From positions 1-64,000 of the forward strand of contig CAYYQW010000005.1 of the NCBI GenBank assembly GCA_964472505.1: DNA of 64,000 bases. Direction: 5' to 3'. Below the pieces are notes generated by a model. That model saw only the letters and a list, made by a program, of their open reading frames with translations, had not been told where the DNA came from and did no database searches. The position numbers and the translations under genes are program-made. Shown here piece by piece: positions 42,775 to 51,190 of this stretch. Origin of the DNA: JAYEIA01 sp964472505 (GTDB taxonomy: Bacteria; Bacteroidota; Bacteroidia; Bacteroidales; JAADGE01). Within the stretch, counting starts at the first letter, position 1, and every line of letters begins with the position of its first letter.

Positions 42775-43437
42775 ATGTTGCAAAAATTCATTGAATCTCA
42801 AACAAGAAGGGCAAGTATTTATAATGCTTTTACCGTCTTGTTTTGTGAACCGAATGAAGAAATTCTGAAAAAACCGGAATTTTACTCAAATTTAAAACAG
42901 GCTTTAAAACCCACCCACAGCGGCTGCATTAAATATATAACTGCCATGCAAAAAGAAGCCGAACAGGCGGATTTTCAGAAACTGTTGGTAGATTATACCC
43001 GATTATTTTTAGGACCTTTTAAAATGATGGCGCCTCCATACAGTGCTATGTATATGGGCGATTCAAAATCATTAATGAATGAAGCAACTTTGTGGGTGAT
43101 TACTTTCATGCAGAATTTAGGGATAGAATTTAATACCGGCCTAAAAGATGCCCCCGACCACATTGCCGTTGAAACAGAGCTTTTATATTTCCTGACTTAT
43201 CAGCAGTTGGAAAATATTAATAAAGAGAATACTGATGAAGCCCGGCAATTATTGGAAAAGTATAATGAATTTATAAGCCGACATTTTACGAAATGGGTAC
43301 CGCAGTTGTGCGATAAAATTATTAAAAATGCGGCAGAGCCTTTCTACGAGAATTTAGGGTTGTGCCTGAAAGAATATTTGCAAAATTACAGCAAACCCGT
43401 CATGCCCGTTACTGAAAATAATGATGCGGCGAAATAA
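42775..43437 (+). CDS. TorD/ArrD-family molybdoenzyme chaperone
   Basis: The 220-residue all-helical cytoplasmic protein has the family signature DYTRLFLGPFKMMAPPYSAMYMGD, with the (L/F)FxGP and P-P-Y elements, and a later KDAPDHIAVETELLYFLTYQQ helix. TorD-type chaperones hold the catalytic subunit for cofactor insertion and guard its Tat signal. Position after the two enzyme genes fits a dedicated chaperone for the 39092 product. Convergent with the LuxR gene. Confidence 0.9.
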   Translation: MLQKFIESQTRRASIYNAFTVLFCEPNEEILKKPEFYSNLKQALKPTHSGCIKYITAMQKEAEQADFQKLLVDYTRLFLGPFKMMAPPYSAMYMGDSKSLMNEATLWVITFMQNLGIEFNTGLKDAPDHIAVETELLYFLTYQQLENINKENTDEARQLLEKYNEFISRHFTKWVPQLCDKIIKNAAEPFYENLGLCLKEYLQNYSKPVMPVTENNDAAK

Positions 43438-43549
43438 ACAAAAAAAGGGCTTCTGCCTAAACTTATATTTTTGCCCCACAGTCATCGAATGAGTGTATGA
43501 CGCTGATTTGAAAACTCTGACATCCGGCCTCTGAAATCTGAAATCTGAA

Positions 43550-44143
43550 TTATTGTAAGTTTATTTCTTCCGGATTAATGATTTTTTTCAAAATGGCATA
43601 AGCCGTCATGCCGGATGCGGTTCGGATGTCGATTTTTTTTGTGATGTTTTTTCGGTGAGTGATTACGGTATGAATGCTGATAAATAATTTGTCGGCTATT
43701 TCTTTATTGGTGAAGCCCAAAGCAACCATGCGCAACACATCTCGTTCGCGTGCGGTAAGTTCGGATTTTTGCTTCTTTTCAGCCGGAAGTGCCTCTATCA
43801 GTTCGGATAATCGTTTTATGATATTTTCTTTGTTGTCTGACAGGCAAATATGCGCATTGAAGTAGGCGAAAAATTCGTTGCGTCGGCGTTCGCCGGTGAG
43901 AATTATAAATTTACTTTTCAGGTTTTGTTTGAACGCTCGGCGGATATTTTTGTGCGGATCGTCAAGCATTCGGGCATTAATAATTAAAAAGTCCGGATTG
44001 ATTTTATTTACCGTTTTTACCAATTGATTTGCGTCATAGATATATTTTACGGCTTCGGCACCCGGGAAACGGCCGATGATTTTTTCCAAGCCTGAATTTA
44101 CTATATACGATTCACAGGCAATTATAAATGATATGCTACTCAT
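43550..44143 (-). CDS. NarL/LuxR-type regulator with a degenerate receiver
   Basis: The 197-residue protein has a receiver-like N-terminal domain (about 1-120) and a LuxR helix-turn-helix (about 130-190: LTARERDVLRMVALGFTNKEIADKLFISIHTVITHRKNI). In the receiver the strand that should carry the phosphorylated Asp reads PDFLIINARML, with Asn in place of Asp, and the acidic pocket at the N-terminus (SFIIACES) is also weak. Phosphorylation is therefore unlikely. No histidine kinase is adjacent. It overlaps the upstream hemerythrin gene by 4 bases, suggesting the two act together, perhaps sensing oxygen or nitric oxide and controlling the neighbouring reductase. Confidence 0.85.
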   Translation of the reverse strand: MSSISFIIACESYIVNSGLEKIIGRFPGAEAVKYIYDANQLVKTVNKINPDFLIINARMLDDPHKNIRRAFKQNLKSKFIILTGERRRNEFFAYFNAHICLSDNKENIIKRLSELIEALPAEKKQKSELTARERDVLRMVALGFTNKEIADKLFISIHTVITHRKNITKKIDIRTASGMTAYAILKKIINPEEINLQ

Positions 44144-44886
44144 TGTCGGGTGCGTTTTAATAAGAATTCTTCCATTGCCCTTACTTTGGGCACTAACACG
44201 TTTTCTTCCAGAGCGGCATGATCCTGCAGGTCGCGCTCCAAATTGAAAAGCTCAATCAGCAGGCGGTTAGCTACCGATTGATTTTTCGGGGACGGCAAAA
44301 ATTTAATAACCAGGTTTTTCAGGTCGAGAAGAGCCGTATCCAACTCGCTGTGGTCATCTTTGTAGCTGTCGATGGGGTAGTTGGCAATTTTTTCTAAGAG
44401 TTCTTGAGATGCCGATTCATCTTTTACGGCTTGTTCCAATTCCAGAATGTAGGGAAAAACATTTTTTTCTTCATGGCCGGTGTGGTCGATTACTTCACGC
44501 TTATATTCCTCAAAAAAATTCTTGAGCACAACTTTGTTTTTATCGTTCTCGCTGTCAGTCCAGTTGAGTTGATTCAGCAAATTTTCAATTAATGGGATTT
44601 TGGTTTCTCTGTAATATGTGTGGGAATCCAGCAGATAATTAATAATTTGCTTATGCGAAAAATCGGAAAATCCGTTACCTGATTCGTATTCGGGATCGTG
44701 AAAAGCCGAGAGAATTTCCAGAAAGAAATGCAAATTGATATTGTATTTTTCACAAATCTGCGCTATGGTATCATCGCCAAAGCCAAAACCTATACCAAAG
44801 CGGGTAATTACAGGTATCAGCGTATAATCGGAATGTATGACATCGGCGAGTTTAGTGTTTTTTCCGAAACGGATAATTTTTTTCAT
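44140..44886 (-). CDS. Hemerythrin-like (RIC/ScdA-related) protein
   Basis: The ATG at 44886 gives 248 residues. An N-terminal segment with DYTLIPVITRFGIGFGFGDDTI resembles the DUF1858/ScdA-N region. It is followed by an HHE four-helix domain with di-iron ligands: LLDSHTYYRETKIP, DHTGHEEKNVFPY, YKDDHSELD and LQDHAALEENVLVPKV. Relatives repair iron-sulfur clusters or bind O2/NO. Translational overlap with the LuxR gene suggests a sensor-regulator pair. An iron-sulfur-rich reductase lies next door. Confidence 0.85.
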   Translation of the reverse strand: MKKIIRFGKNTKLADVIHSDYTLIPVITRFGIGFGFGDDTIAQICEKYNINLHFFLEILSAFHDPEYESGNGFSDFSHKQIINYLLDSHTYYRETKIPLIENLLNQLNWTDSENDKNKVVLKNFFEEYKREVIDHTGHEEKNVFPYILELEQAVKDESASQELLEKIANYPIDSYKDDHSELDTALLDLKNLVIKFLPSPKNQSVANRLLIELFNLERDLQDHAALEENVLVPKVRAMEEFLLKRTRQ

Positions 44887-45096
44887 GTGAAAGAGTCTGT
44901 ATTGCGTTTTGTACAATATTAATCGGTAATTATGAAACAGCCAAATCCGGCAGCCGGAAAAAGATTATTGAGTTCCGTCTAAAAACCCTTAGAGCGGTCG
45001 AAGACCCTCGAAGCGGTTGTTAATTATCAGTTAGTTAGCAGTAGCAGAATTTAATATTTTAGCTTTTTAGACTGCACTCATTATTTTATCGGAAAA

Positions 45097-47841
45097 TCAC
45101 GCTTCTTTTTCGCTTCGTTTTTTTTTCTTGTATTTTCTAAATAAATAATAGGCCAAATACAACCAAAACAACAAAGCACTGATGTATGAAACGGCTTGGG
45201 CTGCTTGGGAAAACGGCGGGTGATATTCCAAAATAATTTGGTGCTTACCGGCCGGGAGAACAATACCGGTGAAGCCTGTGTTTACGCGTTCAAGTTCGGT
45301 TTTTTCTCCGTTTATCACAGCTGTCCAGCCTTCATCATAAGGAATGGTGAAAAACAGCATTTTGGTTTTATTCAGTTCAATGCTTCCGCTGATGCGACTG
45401 TTTTCAAATTCCGAAATTTTAAAGGTATCTTCTTTGAGTTTTGAAACGAAATTTTCATACAAATCAAAGTTAAATTTTTGGGGCGGCACAATTACCGATG
45501 TATCCGTCGGGCTGATTTTTTTAAAAAGGCTTGTATCGGTTTTCATCTCTTCTTCATATACAAACGCATTGAGTAAAGCCATTTGATTTTTGAAATTTAC
45601 GGTGCTGTATTTTTTTATGCTGCGCCGTATATTCGGAGCCGAAATGCCGGCAATGTTTTCAAGCGCGGCATCAAAACCGGCCTCGGTTTGGAATGTTGAG
45701 TCGGTGAGTGCCTGAAGTTTGGGTAATAAGGCATTGAGTTCCGTTTGAGGAATGCTTCTTGATAAATCGGTGTAAAGATTATTGAGGCTCTGCTCGCTGA
45801 TTCGGTATTCAATCAATGATTTGAAATCGTCAAAGGTAATGTAACTGTCATAAGTATAGCCAAAGGGCAGGAAGTACTTATTTTTTAAAACTTTAACACC
45901 GGCTATGGTATCAATTGGCTCAAAGCCAAAACGAATAAAGGCCGGATTTTCTTCTTTACTTAAATGATATTTCACATTTCCGAAAGTCTGCAAGAGCGGA
46001 TTGCCTCTGAAGCCGGTTGACCAGCGCGTAGCCGTTTCATCGCCTTTTTGAATCAGACCGATTTCTTCCTGAAAGCGGATATAATTAAGTTGGTTAAAAG
46101 ACGAATAGCTTGTAGTCCCGAAATAGCCTTGTGCCATTGCGTCATTTAGGCTGCCGTGCATGGCATTGCCGGATTGGTAGTCTTTTTCGATTCTGTAAAA
46201 GGCAGCATTATCAGCGGATTTGATATAGTTTACAGCGTCAATACTGCCGTCATTATAGCCGCCAAAATTACTCAGATATTCTTTCTTTGTAAGTGAATTG
46301 CGGTCGTTGTATGAGTTATATGATAAGTACGCCAATTCAACACATAAAACAAGAATCAGAGCAATTTGAGCAAAATTTTTGTACTCGGGTTTTGACATTA
46401 AAAAAATTATGCCTGCATATAAAAGTAAAAATACAAAAATGACTTTTTGAAGTGTTTGATTGACACTTTCCTGTTGAATAGCCGAATACGGAAAGAATAG
46501 CAACACCGTAAGCAGAACAAGTGTAGATATTAGTAAAGGCAGGTTAATTTTGAAGTTTTTATCAATTTCATTAAGAGCTTGTACAGCGAAAAGCAAAAAT
46601 GCAAAAGGGATAAAGAAGTTAAATCCGAACCTGAAATAATCGCCGGTAAAGAGTAATATGCTTTGTCTAAAATATGGCACAAAAAATGTCAACAGCCAAA
46701 AGGAAAAAAATGCAGAGTATACAATTTTTTGTCTTTTAGACAGGTAGCCCCAAACCTGCGGAAATATCAATAAAGTTAACAGTCCAATATAAAACATTGG
46801 CGATTCAAGGTAATTGCTCCAACCTGAAAAATTTAGTCCCGTTCCGATAATATCACTTGAAAAAAAACGATAAATGCCCGATACCAGCAGTTCAGGGTCC
46901 GCAAGTTTGAGGCTGTATTCTGTAGTGGATTCGGCGGCAGCCACACTTCCACTGCCTCTCGGGCTAAAAAACAATTGCATAAATGACCGCATTATTGAAA
47001 CTGAATTTATCAACAAACCGGCTATGGTGAGAACAAATATTTTGGAAAGACTTGTAAGAAATGATTTTAGCGTATTTTGTTCGTCTGAAAAAAAACGAAA
47101 CAGAAAGTAAACACCAAAGAAAAACAGGTTTAGGTACAACAGAAAAACATTGGTACTCAGCATCATAACTGCAATGGGAAAGAAATACCAGCGATTTTTC
47201 AGGTAGAGCTGTTCAAAAGAAAACAACAGAAAGCCTAAATTGAATACCTGAAAAGCAAAATTCCAGGATGCACCTACAACAATAAACCCGCAAAAAGTTA
47301 TAAGCAGTGCCCCCGTAAGAGATGAAAATTTGTTGATTGAAATTGTTCGGAAGTAGTAATAAAAAATAACTCCGGTGAGTAGAAAGTATATGATAAACTT
47401 AACGTAAAATCGTTGATGCAGCAGGAAGTCAACACCAAATACAGACATGCCGATGCTGTTAATTAAACGAAGTAAAAAATTTATGGGGTCGGGCGGCAGC
47501 GGTGTATAAAAGGGCATACCCATACCTGTATAAAATGACCATTTGCTAACGAAAGCCTCTCCATGCATACGAACTCTGTGAAAAGCATAAGGTAAATCCA
47601 AATTTATGGAATCACTTCCTATGCCTTTAAAAAAGAATAAATGCTCAAAAGTCAGAAACTTATAAAAGGCAAAAAAACCGATGAGAGTTGCTAATAATAG
47701 AAAAATCTTTACGGTATGTGCGGCAATGTATGTATCAAAAAAAATATTTTTCACCTGCACCGGTTGTGTTTTTTGTTCGGTTTTCTGTGAGAATTTTTGT
47801 ACCGGTTTCTTTATCTGCTTGTTTTTTTTTTGTCGTTTCAT
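45097..47841 (-). CDS. YfhO-family polytopic membrane protein
   Basis: The start at 47841 (KRQKKNKQIKKPVQK) gives 914 residues; upstream in-frame codons look noncoding. About a dozen membrane helices follow a basic N-terminus, with a large extracytoplasmic loop in the second half and a C-terminal helix pair. The segment YAFHRVRMHGEAFVSKW and a later LPFGYTYDSYITFDDF with a C-terminal IPYDEGWTAVINGEKTEL strand are typical of YfhO proteins, GT-C-related enzymes implicated in glycosylating lipoteichoic acid or envelope glycans. It stands next to the polysaccharide cluster but in the opposite direction. Confidence 0.85.
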   Translation of the reverse strand: MKRQKKNKQIKKPVQKFSQKTEQKTQPVQVKNIFFDTYIAAHTVKIFLLLATLIGFFAFYKFLTFEHLFFFKGIGSDSINLDLPYAFHRVRMHGEAFVSKWSFYTGMGMPFYTPLPPDPINFLLRLINSIGMSVFGVDFLLHQRFYVKFIIYFLLTGVIFYYYFRTISINKFSSLTGALLITFCGFIVVGASWNFAFQVFNLGFLLFSFEQLYLKNRWYFFPIAVMMLSTNVFLLYLNLFFFGVYFLFRFFSDEQNTLKSFLTSLSKIFVLTIAGLLINSVSIMRSFMQLFFSPRGSGSVAAAESTTEYSLKLADPELLVSGIYRFFSSDIIGTGLNFSGWSNYLESPMFYIGLLTLLIFPQVWGYLSKRQKIVYSAFFSFWLLTFFVPYFRQSILLFTGDYFRFGFNFFIPFAFLLFAVQALNEIDKNFKINLPLLISTLVLLTVLLFFPYSAIQQESVNQTLQKVIFVFLLLYAGIIFLMSKPEYKNFAQIALILVLCVELAYLSYNSYNDRNSLTKKEYLSNFGGYNDGSIDAVNYIKSADNAAFYRIEKDYQSGNAMHGSLNDAMAQGYFGTTSYSSFNQLNYIRFQEEIGLIQKGDETATRWSTGFRGNPLLQTFGNVKYHLSKEENPAFIRFGFEPIDTIAGVKVLKNKYFLPFGYTYDSYITFDDFKSLIEYRISEQSLNNLYTDLSRSIPQTELNALLPKLQALTDSTFQTEAGFDAALENIAGISAPNIRRSIKKYSTVNFKNQMALLNAFVYEEEMKTDTSLFKKISPTDTSVIVPPQKFNFDLYENFVSKLKEDTFKISEFENSRISGSIELNKTKMLFFTIPYDEGWTAVINGEKTELERVNTGFTGIVLPAGKHQIILEYHPPFSQAAQAVSYISALLFWLYLAYYLFRKYKKKKRSEKEA

Positions 47842-48078
47842 TGTTGCCGATGTTATACCATATTTAAAGTCAATTCTTAAACGGGTTAAGAATTTATGCA
47901 GCTCGCCTTTTGAAAACAAATATATTGATAAAAATTAATTAGCCCACAATTTTTTAGGTTGTATATTTTTTTGCTTTTTTATTTTATAAAGGATGGATAA
48001 TTATTTTTCAACCGAACTTACTGCTATACTTTTGCCTTCAAAAAATTAAAGACAAACGAGACAGTCATCATATTTCAG

Positions 48079-48108
48079 TTGCAGCATAACAAGAATTGTG
48101 TAACTTTG
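48079..48108 (+). promoter_or_regulatory. Promoter of the polysaccharide cluster
   Basis: TTG (48079-48081), 19 bases, then TAACTTTG (48101-48108) matches the Bacteroidota consensus. The first gene starts 47 bases later. The rest of the 314-base divergent region (47842-48155) shows no gene. Confidence 0.65.
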
Positions 48109-48155
48109 TTATTTTAAATGTGACTATATTGCTTAATTAAGAAAAGCTAAATTTC

Positions 48156-49139
48156 ATGTTAGACAATAAAAGAATACTGGTAACAGGCGGAGCCGGATTT
48201 ATCGGAAGCCGATTAATCTTTGAGCTGCTACAAACACAAGTTAAAGAAGTTATTATATATGACAATTACTCGCGCGGTAAATACGACAATATCAAAGAAG
48301 CTCTGAAAGATAAACGATGCCGAGTGTTTCCCTACGGTGGCGATATACGTGATACTGATATTCTTAATCAAGCTATGCAGGGAGTTGATTATGTGTTTCA
48401 CCTTGCCGCTATGTGGCTTTTGCATTGCAAAGATTTCCCACGCACGGCTTTTGAGGTTAATATTAAAGGCACCTTCAATATTTTGGAGGCTTGCATCAAC
48501 AATAATGTAAAAAAGCTGATTTATTCTTCTTCGGCATCGGTATATGGCGATGCAGTCGAATTGCCAATGACTGAGGAGCACCCTTTCAATAATAAAAATT
48601 TTTACGGCTCGACAAAAATTGCCGGAGAAGCCATGTGCACAGCCTATAATGACCGCTACGGACTTAATGTAATTGGACTGCGCTATATGAATGTATACGG
48701 ACCGGGACAAGACCAACACGCCGTTTACAGTGGGGTGATTCCTATAATGCTCAACAAAATTGAAAAAGGAGAAGCACCGGAAATAAACGGAGACGGCAGC
48801 CAAGCCTACGATTTTATCTATGTAGATGATGTGGCACGAGCCAATATTGCCGCACTCACTTCTAACATAGATTTTGGATACTACAATGTGGGCACCGAAG
48901 TGCAAACTTCCGTAAAAGAACTATGCAATACCATATTGGAATTGAAAAAATCTGAACTACAAGTGGAGTATAAACCTTATTCGGAAGATGATGCTCGCCA
49001 GTTTGTGAAAAACCGTATTGGTTCCGTTAAAAAAGCTGAGGAAGAATTAGCTTACAAATTCAAGTATAGCCTAAAAGAAGGTTTGCAAAAACTAATTGAT
49101 TGGAGAATACAAAAAGGCATTGATGCAAAAAAGAAATAG
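48156..49139 (+). CDS. NAD-dependent nucleotide-sugar epimerase/dehydratase
   Basis: The 327-residue extended SDR enzyme has the NAD motif VTGGAGFIGSRL, the VFHLAAMW strand, and the catalytic Ser and Y-x3-K (SSSASVYGDA, FYGSTKIAGEA). A GLRYMNVYGPGQDQH substrate loop is typical of UDP-sugar 4-epimerases or dehydratases. First gene of the plus-strand polysaccharide set; the next gene starts 2 bases after its stop. Exact sugar unknown. Confidence 0.9.
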   Translation: MLDNKRILVTGGAGFIGSRLIFELLQTQVKEVIIYDNYSRGKYDNIKEALKDKRCRVFPYGGDIRDTDILNQAMQGVDYVFHLAAMWLLHCKDFPRTAFEVNIKGTFNILEACINNNVKKLIYSSSASVYGDAVELPMTEEHPFNNKNFYGSTKIAGEAMCTAYNDRYGLNVIGLRYMNVYGPGQDQHAVYSGVIPIMLNKIEKGEAPEINGDGSQAYDFIYVDDVARANIAALTSNIDFGYYNVGTEVQTSVKELCNTILELKKSELQVEYKPYSEDDARQFVKNRIGSVKKAEEELAYKFKYSLKEGLQKLIDWRIQKGIDAKKK

Positions 49140-49141
49140 CC

Positions 49142-50257
49142 ATGAAAATTCCGCTTATTAAACCATACATCACCAAAGAGATAAAACAAAAAGTAATGGA
49201 AGTTCTTGACAGCGGTTATCTTACCGAAGGTTCCGTTACACGAGCATTTGAAGAAAAGTTCAGATCATATCTTAATTGCCGACATGCTATTGCTTTCACA
49301 TCTGCAACTACAGGGCTTGAAACTGCTTTAAGAGCTTTAAAAATTGGCGCGGGCGATGAAGTTATTGTTCCCGATTACACCTATCCGGCAACGGCAGCTG
49401 CGGTGGCAATTACAGGAGCCAAAGCAGTATTGGTAGATGTATGCGAGGATACAATGCTGATTGATTACGATGAAATTGAAAATGCCATTACAAAAAAAAC
49501 AAAAGCAATAATTCCGGTGTCGTTATTTGGCAATCCCCTAAATTATAGCACTTTAAATAGAATCAAAAATAAACATAAACTGTTTATCATAGAAGATGCG
49601 GCTTGCTCAATAGGTGCCGAATATAAAGATGAAAAAGTAGGAACTCAAGCTGATATTTCGGTTTTTTCATTGCACCCACGAAAATTTATAACTACCGGCG
49701 AAGGCGGAATGCTTACTACAAATAACTCGCAATGGGCTGATTGGATAAATTCCTACAAGCATTTTGGAATGGATATGAAAAGTACAGCCCGCGACGGAGT
49801 AAAATTCAACATCATCGGGACCAACTATAAACTCAGCAACTTGCAGTCGGCTTTAGGCTTAGCACAATTTGCTTACATAGAAAAACTTTTAAACAAGCGC
49901 AGACAACTTGCAGAGAATTATATGCAACTTTTAAAAAACAACAAAAATGTGTCCGTCCCGATTACAACTGAAAACGGACTACATTCTTATCAATCGTTTT
50001 GTGTTTTTATTGAAAACAGAGATGCAATTATGAAATCAATGAGAGCAAGCGGTATAGAAGTACAAATAGGAACTTATGCTTTGCATCAGCATCCTGCTTT
50101 TCAAAATAACGATTTAATAGAAATTAAAGGACTTATGCAAAACAGTAACTGGGTTTATAATAATTGTTTAACATTGCCTTTATACCACGATTTGAGTTTT
50201 GAAATGCAAGAAACAATTGTAAATGAATTAGTAAAAACATATAAAAATGAGCTTTGA
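49142..50257 (+). CDS. DegT/DnrJ/EryC1/StrS sugar aminotransferase
   Basis: The 371-residue PLP enzyme transfers an amino group to a nucleotide-linked keto sugar. Landmarks: SGYLTEGSVTRAFEEKF, the cofactor loop AFTSATTGLETALRAL, EVIVPDYTYPATAAA, the IIEDAACSIGAEY Asp, and FSLHPRKFITTGEGGML, where Lys forms the aldimine. Complete length. It lies directly after the epimerase, which may supply its keto substrate, and overlaps the next gene by 11 bases. Confidence 0.93.
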   Translation: MKIPLIKPYITKEIKQKVMEVLDSGYLTEGSVTRAFEEKFRSYLNCRHAIAFTSATTGLETALRALKIGAGDEVIVPDYTYPATAAAVAITGAKAVLVDVCEDTMLIDYDEIENAITKKTKAIIPVSLFGNPLNYSTLNRIKNKHKLFIIEDAACSIGAEYKDEKVGTQADISVFSLHPRKFITTGEGGMLTTNNSQWADWINSYKHFGMDMKSTARDGVKFNIIGTNYKLSNLQSALGLAQFAYIEKLLNKRRQLAENYMQLLKNNKNVSVPITTENGLHSYQSFCVFIENRDAIMKSMRASGIEVQIGTYALHQHPAFQNNDLIEIKGLMQNSNWVYNNCLTLPLYHDLSFEMQETIVNELVKTYKNEL

Positions 50258-51190
50258 AAATCTTTTCACAAAAGAAATTATTATAGAAAACAATTTATTG
50301 ATTTTAAAAGAAAGTTCAATTTTTGATAATCAAAATCAAACTAACTTGGTCTTTTCTGAAAAATGGCAAGTAGTTGAAAATGATAATAATATTGGAGTTT
50401 TTGCTGATTTTCAGAAAAAATGGTATCTGCAATTGTATGGATTTAAAGATGAAAACGATTTAAAGAATTAAAAAATATAATTCTTGATGCCGGTTGTGGT
50501 TTAGGTTACAAATCTGCTTGGTTTGCCGAATTGTCGCCCAAAAGCACAATAATTGGAATGGATTTTTCAGATTCGGTTTATATAGCTTCGGAAAAATATA
50601 AAAATTTTCCAAATTTATATTTCGTTAAAGGTGATATTGCTGATACAAATATTAAAAACAACTCAGTTGATTACGTTAATTGCGACCAAGTAATTCATCA
50701 CACCGAAAATCCGGAAAAAACTTTTGCTCATTTGAGTAGTTTATTAACAATAAGTGGTGAATTTGCATGTTATGTTTATGCAAAAAAAGCGTTACCAAGA
50801 GAATTATTAGATGAATGTTTCAGACAAAATTGCAAAAATTTATCAAAAGAAGAATTATGGCAAATGTCCGAATCGCTTACAATTTTGGGTAAAACATTAT
50901 CGGATTTGAATATTAGTATAAATGTTCCAGATATTTTAGCACTCAATATAAAGGGTGGTGAATACGATTTACAAAGATTTATTTATTGGAATTTTATAAA
51001 ATGTTTTTGGAATGAAGAGTTGGGATTTAAAAATTCCGTTTCTACTAATTTTGATTGGTATGCACCTTCCAATGCTAAAAGATATTCGGAAGAAGAGTTC
51101 ACAAATATAATTAATGAAAATTTTTTAAAAATTATGTTTTTTCACAAAGAAGAAGCATGTTTTAGCGGAAGATTTAAAAAATTGGAATAA
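50247..51190 (+). pseudogene. SAM-dependent methyltransferase split by a frameshift
   Basis: The first frame (50247-50471) encodes the N-terminus and stops just after GFKDENDLKN. The second frame, readable from about 50465, carries the SAM-binding motif IILDAGCGLGYKSAW, then IGMDFSDSV, VKGDIADTN and a VDYVNCDQVIHHTENP motif, to 51190. One extra T in the T3 of GATTTAAAG near 50458-50462 would restore a continuous reading DFKELKNIILDAGCG and a product of about 314 residues. So either the gene is recently broken or a base was lost in assembly. It probably methylates a sugar or lipid-linked intermediate of the cluster. Confidence 0.85.

Noticed and set aside
47842..47919. 26-residue upstream extension of the YfhO-like gene
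   Set aside because: The basic KRQKKNKQ start is the usual N-terminus before the first helix, and the extension lacks a plausible leader context.
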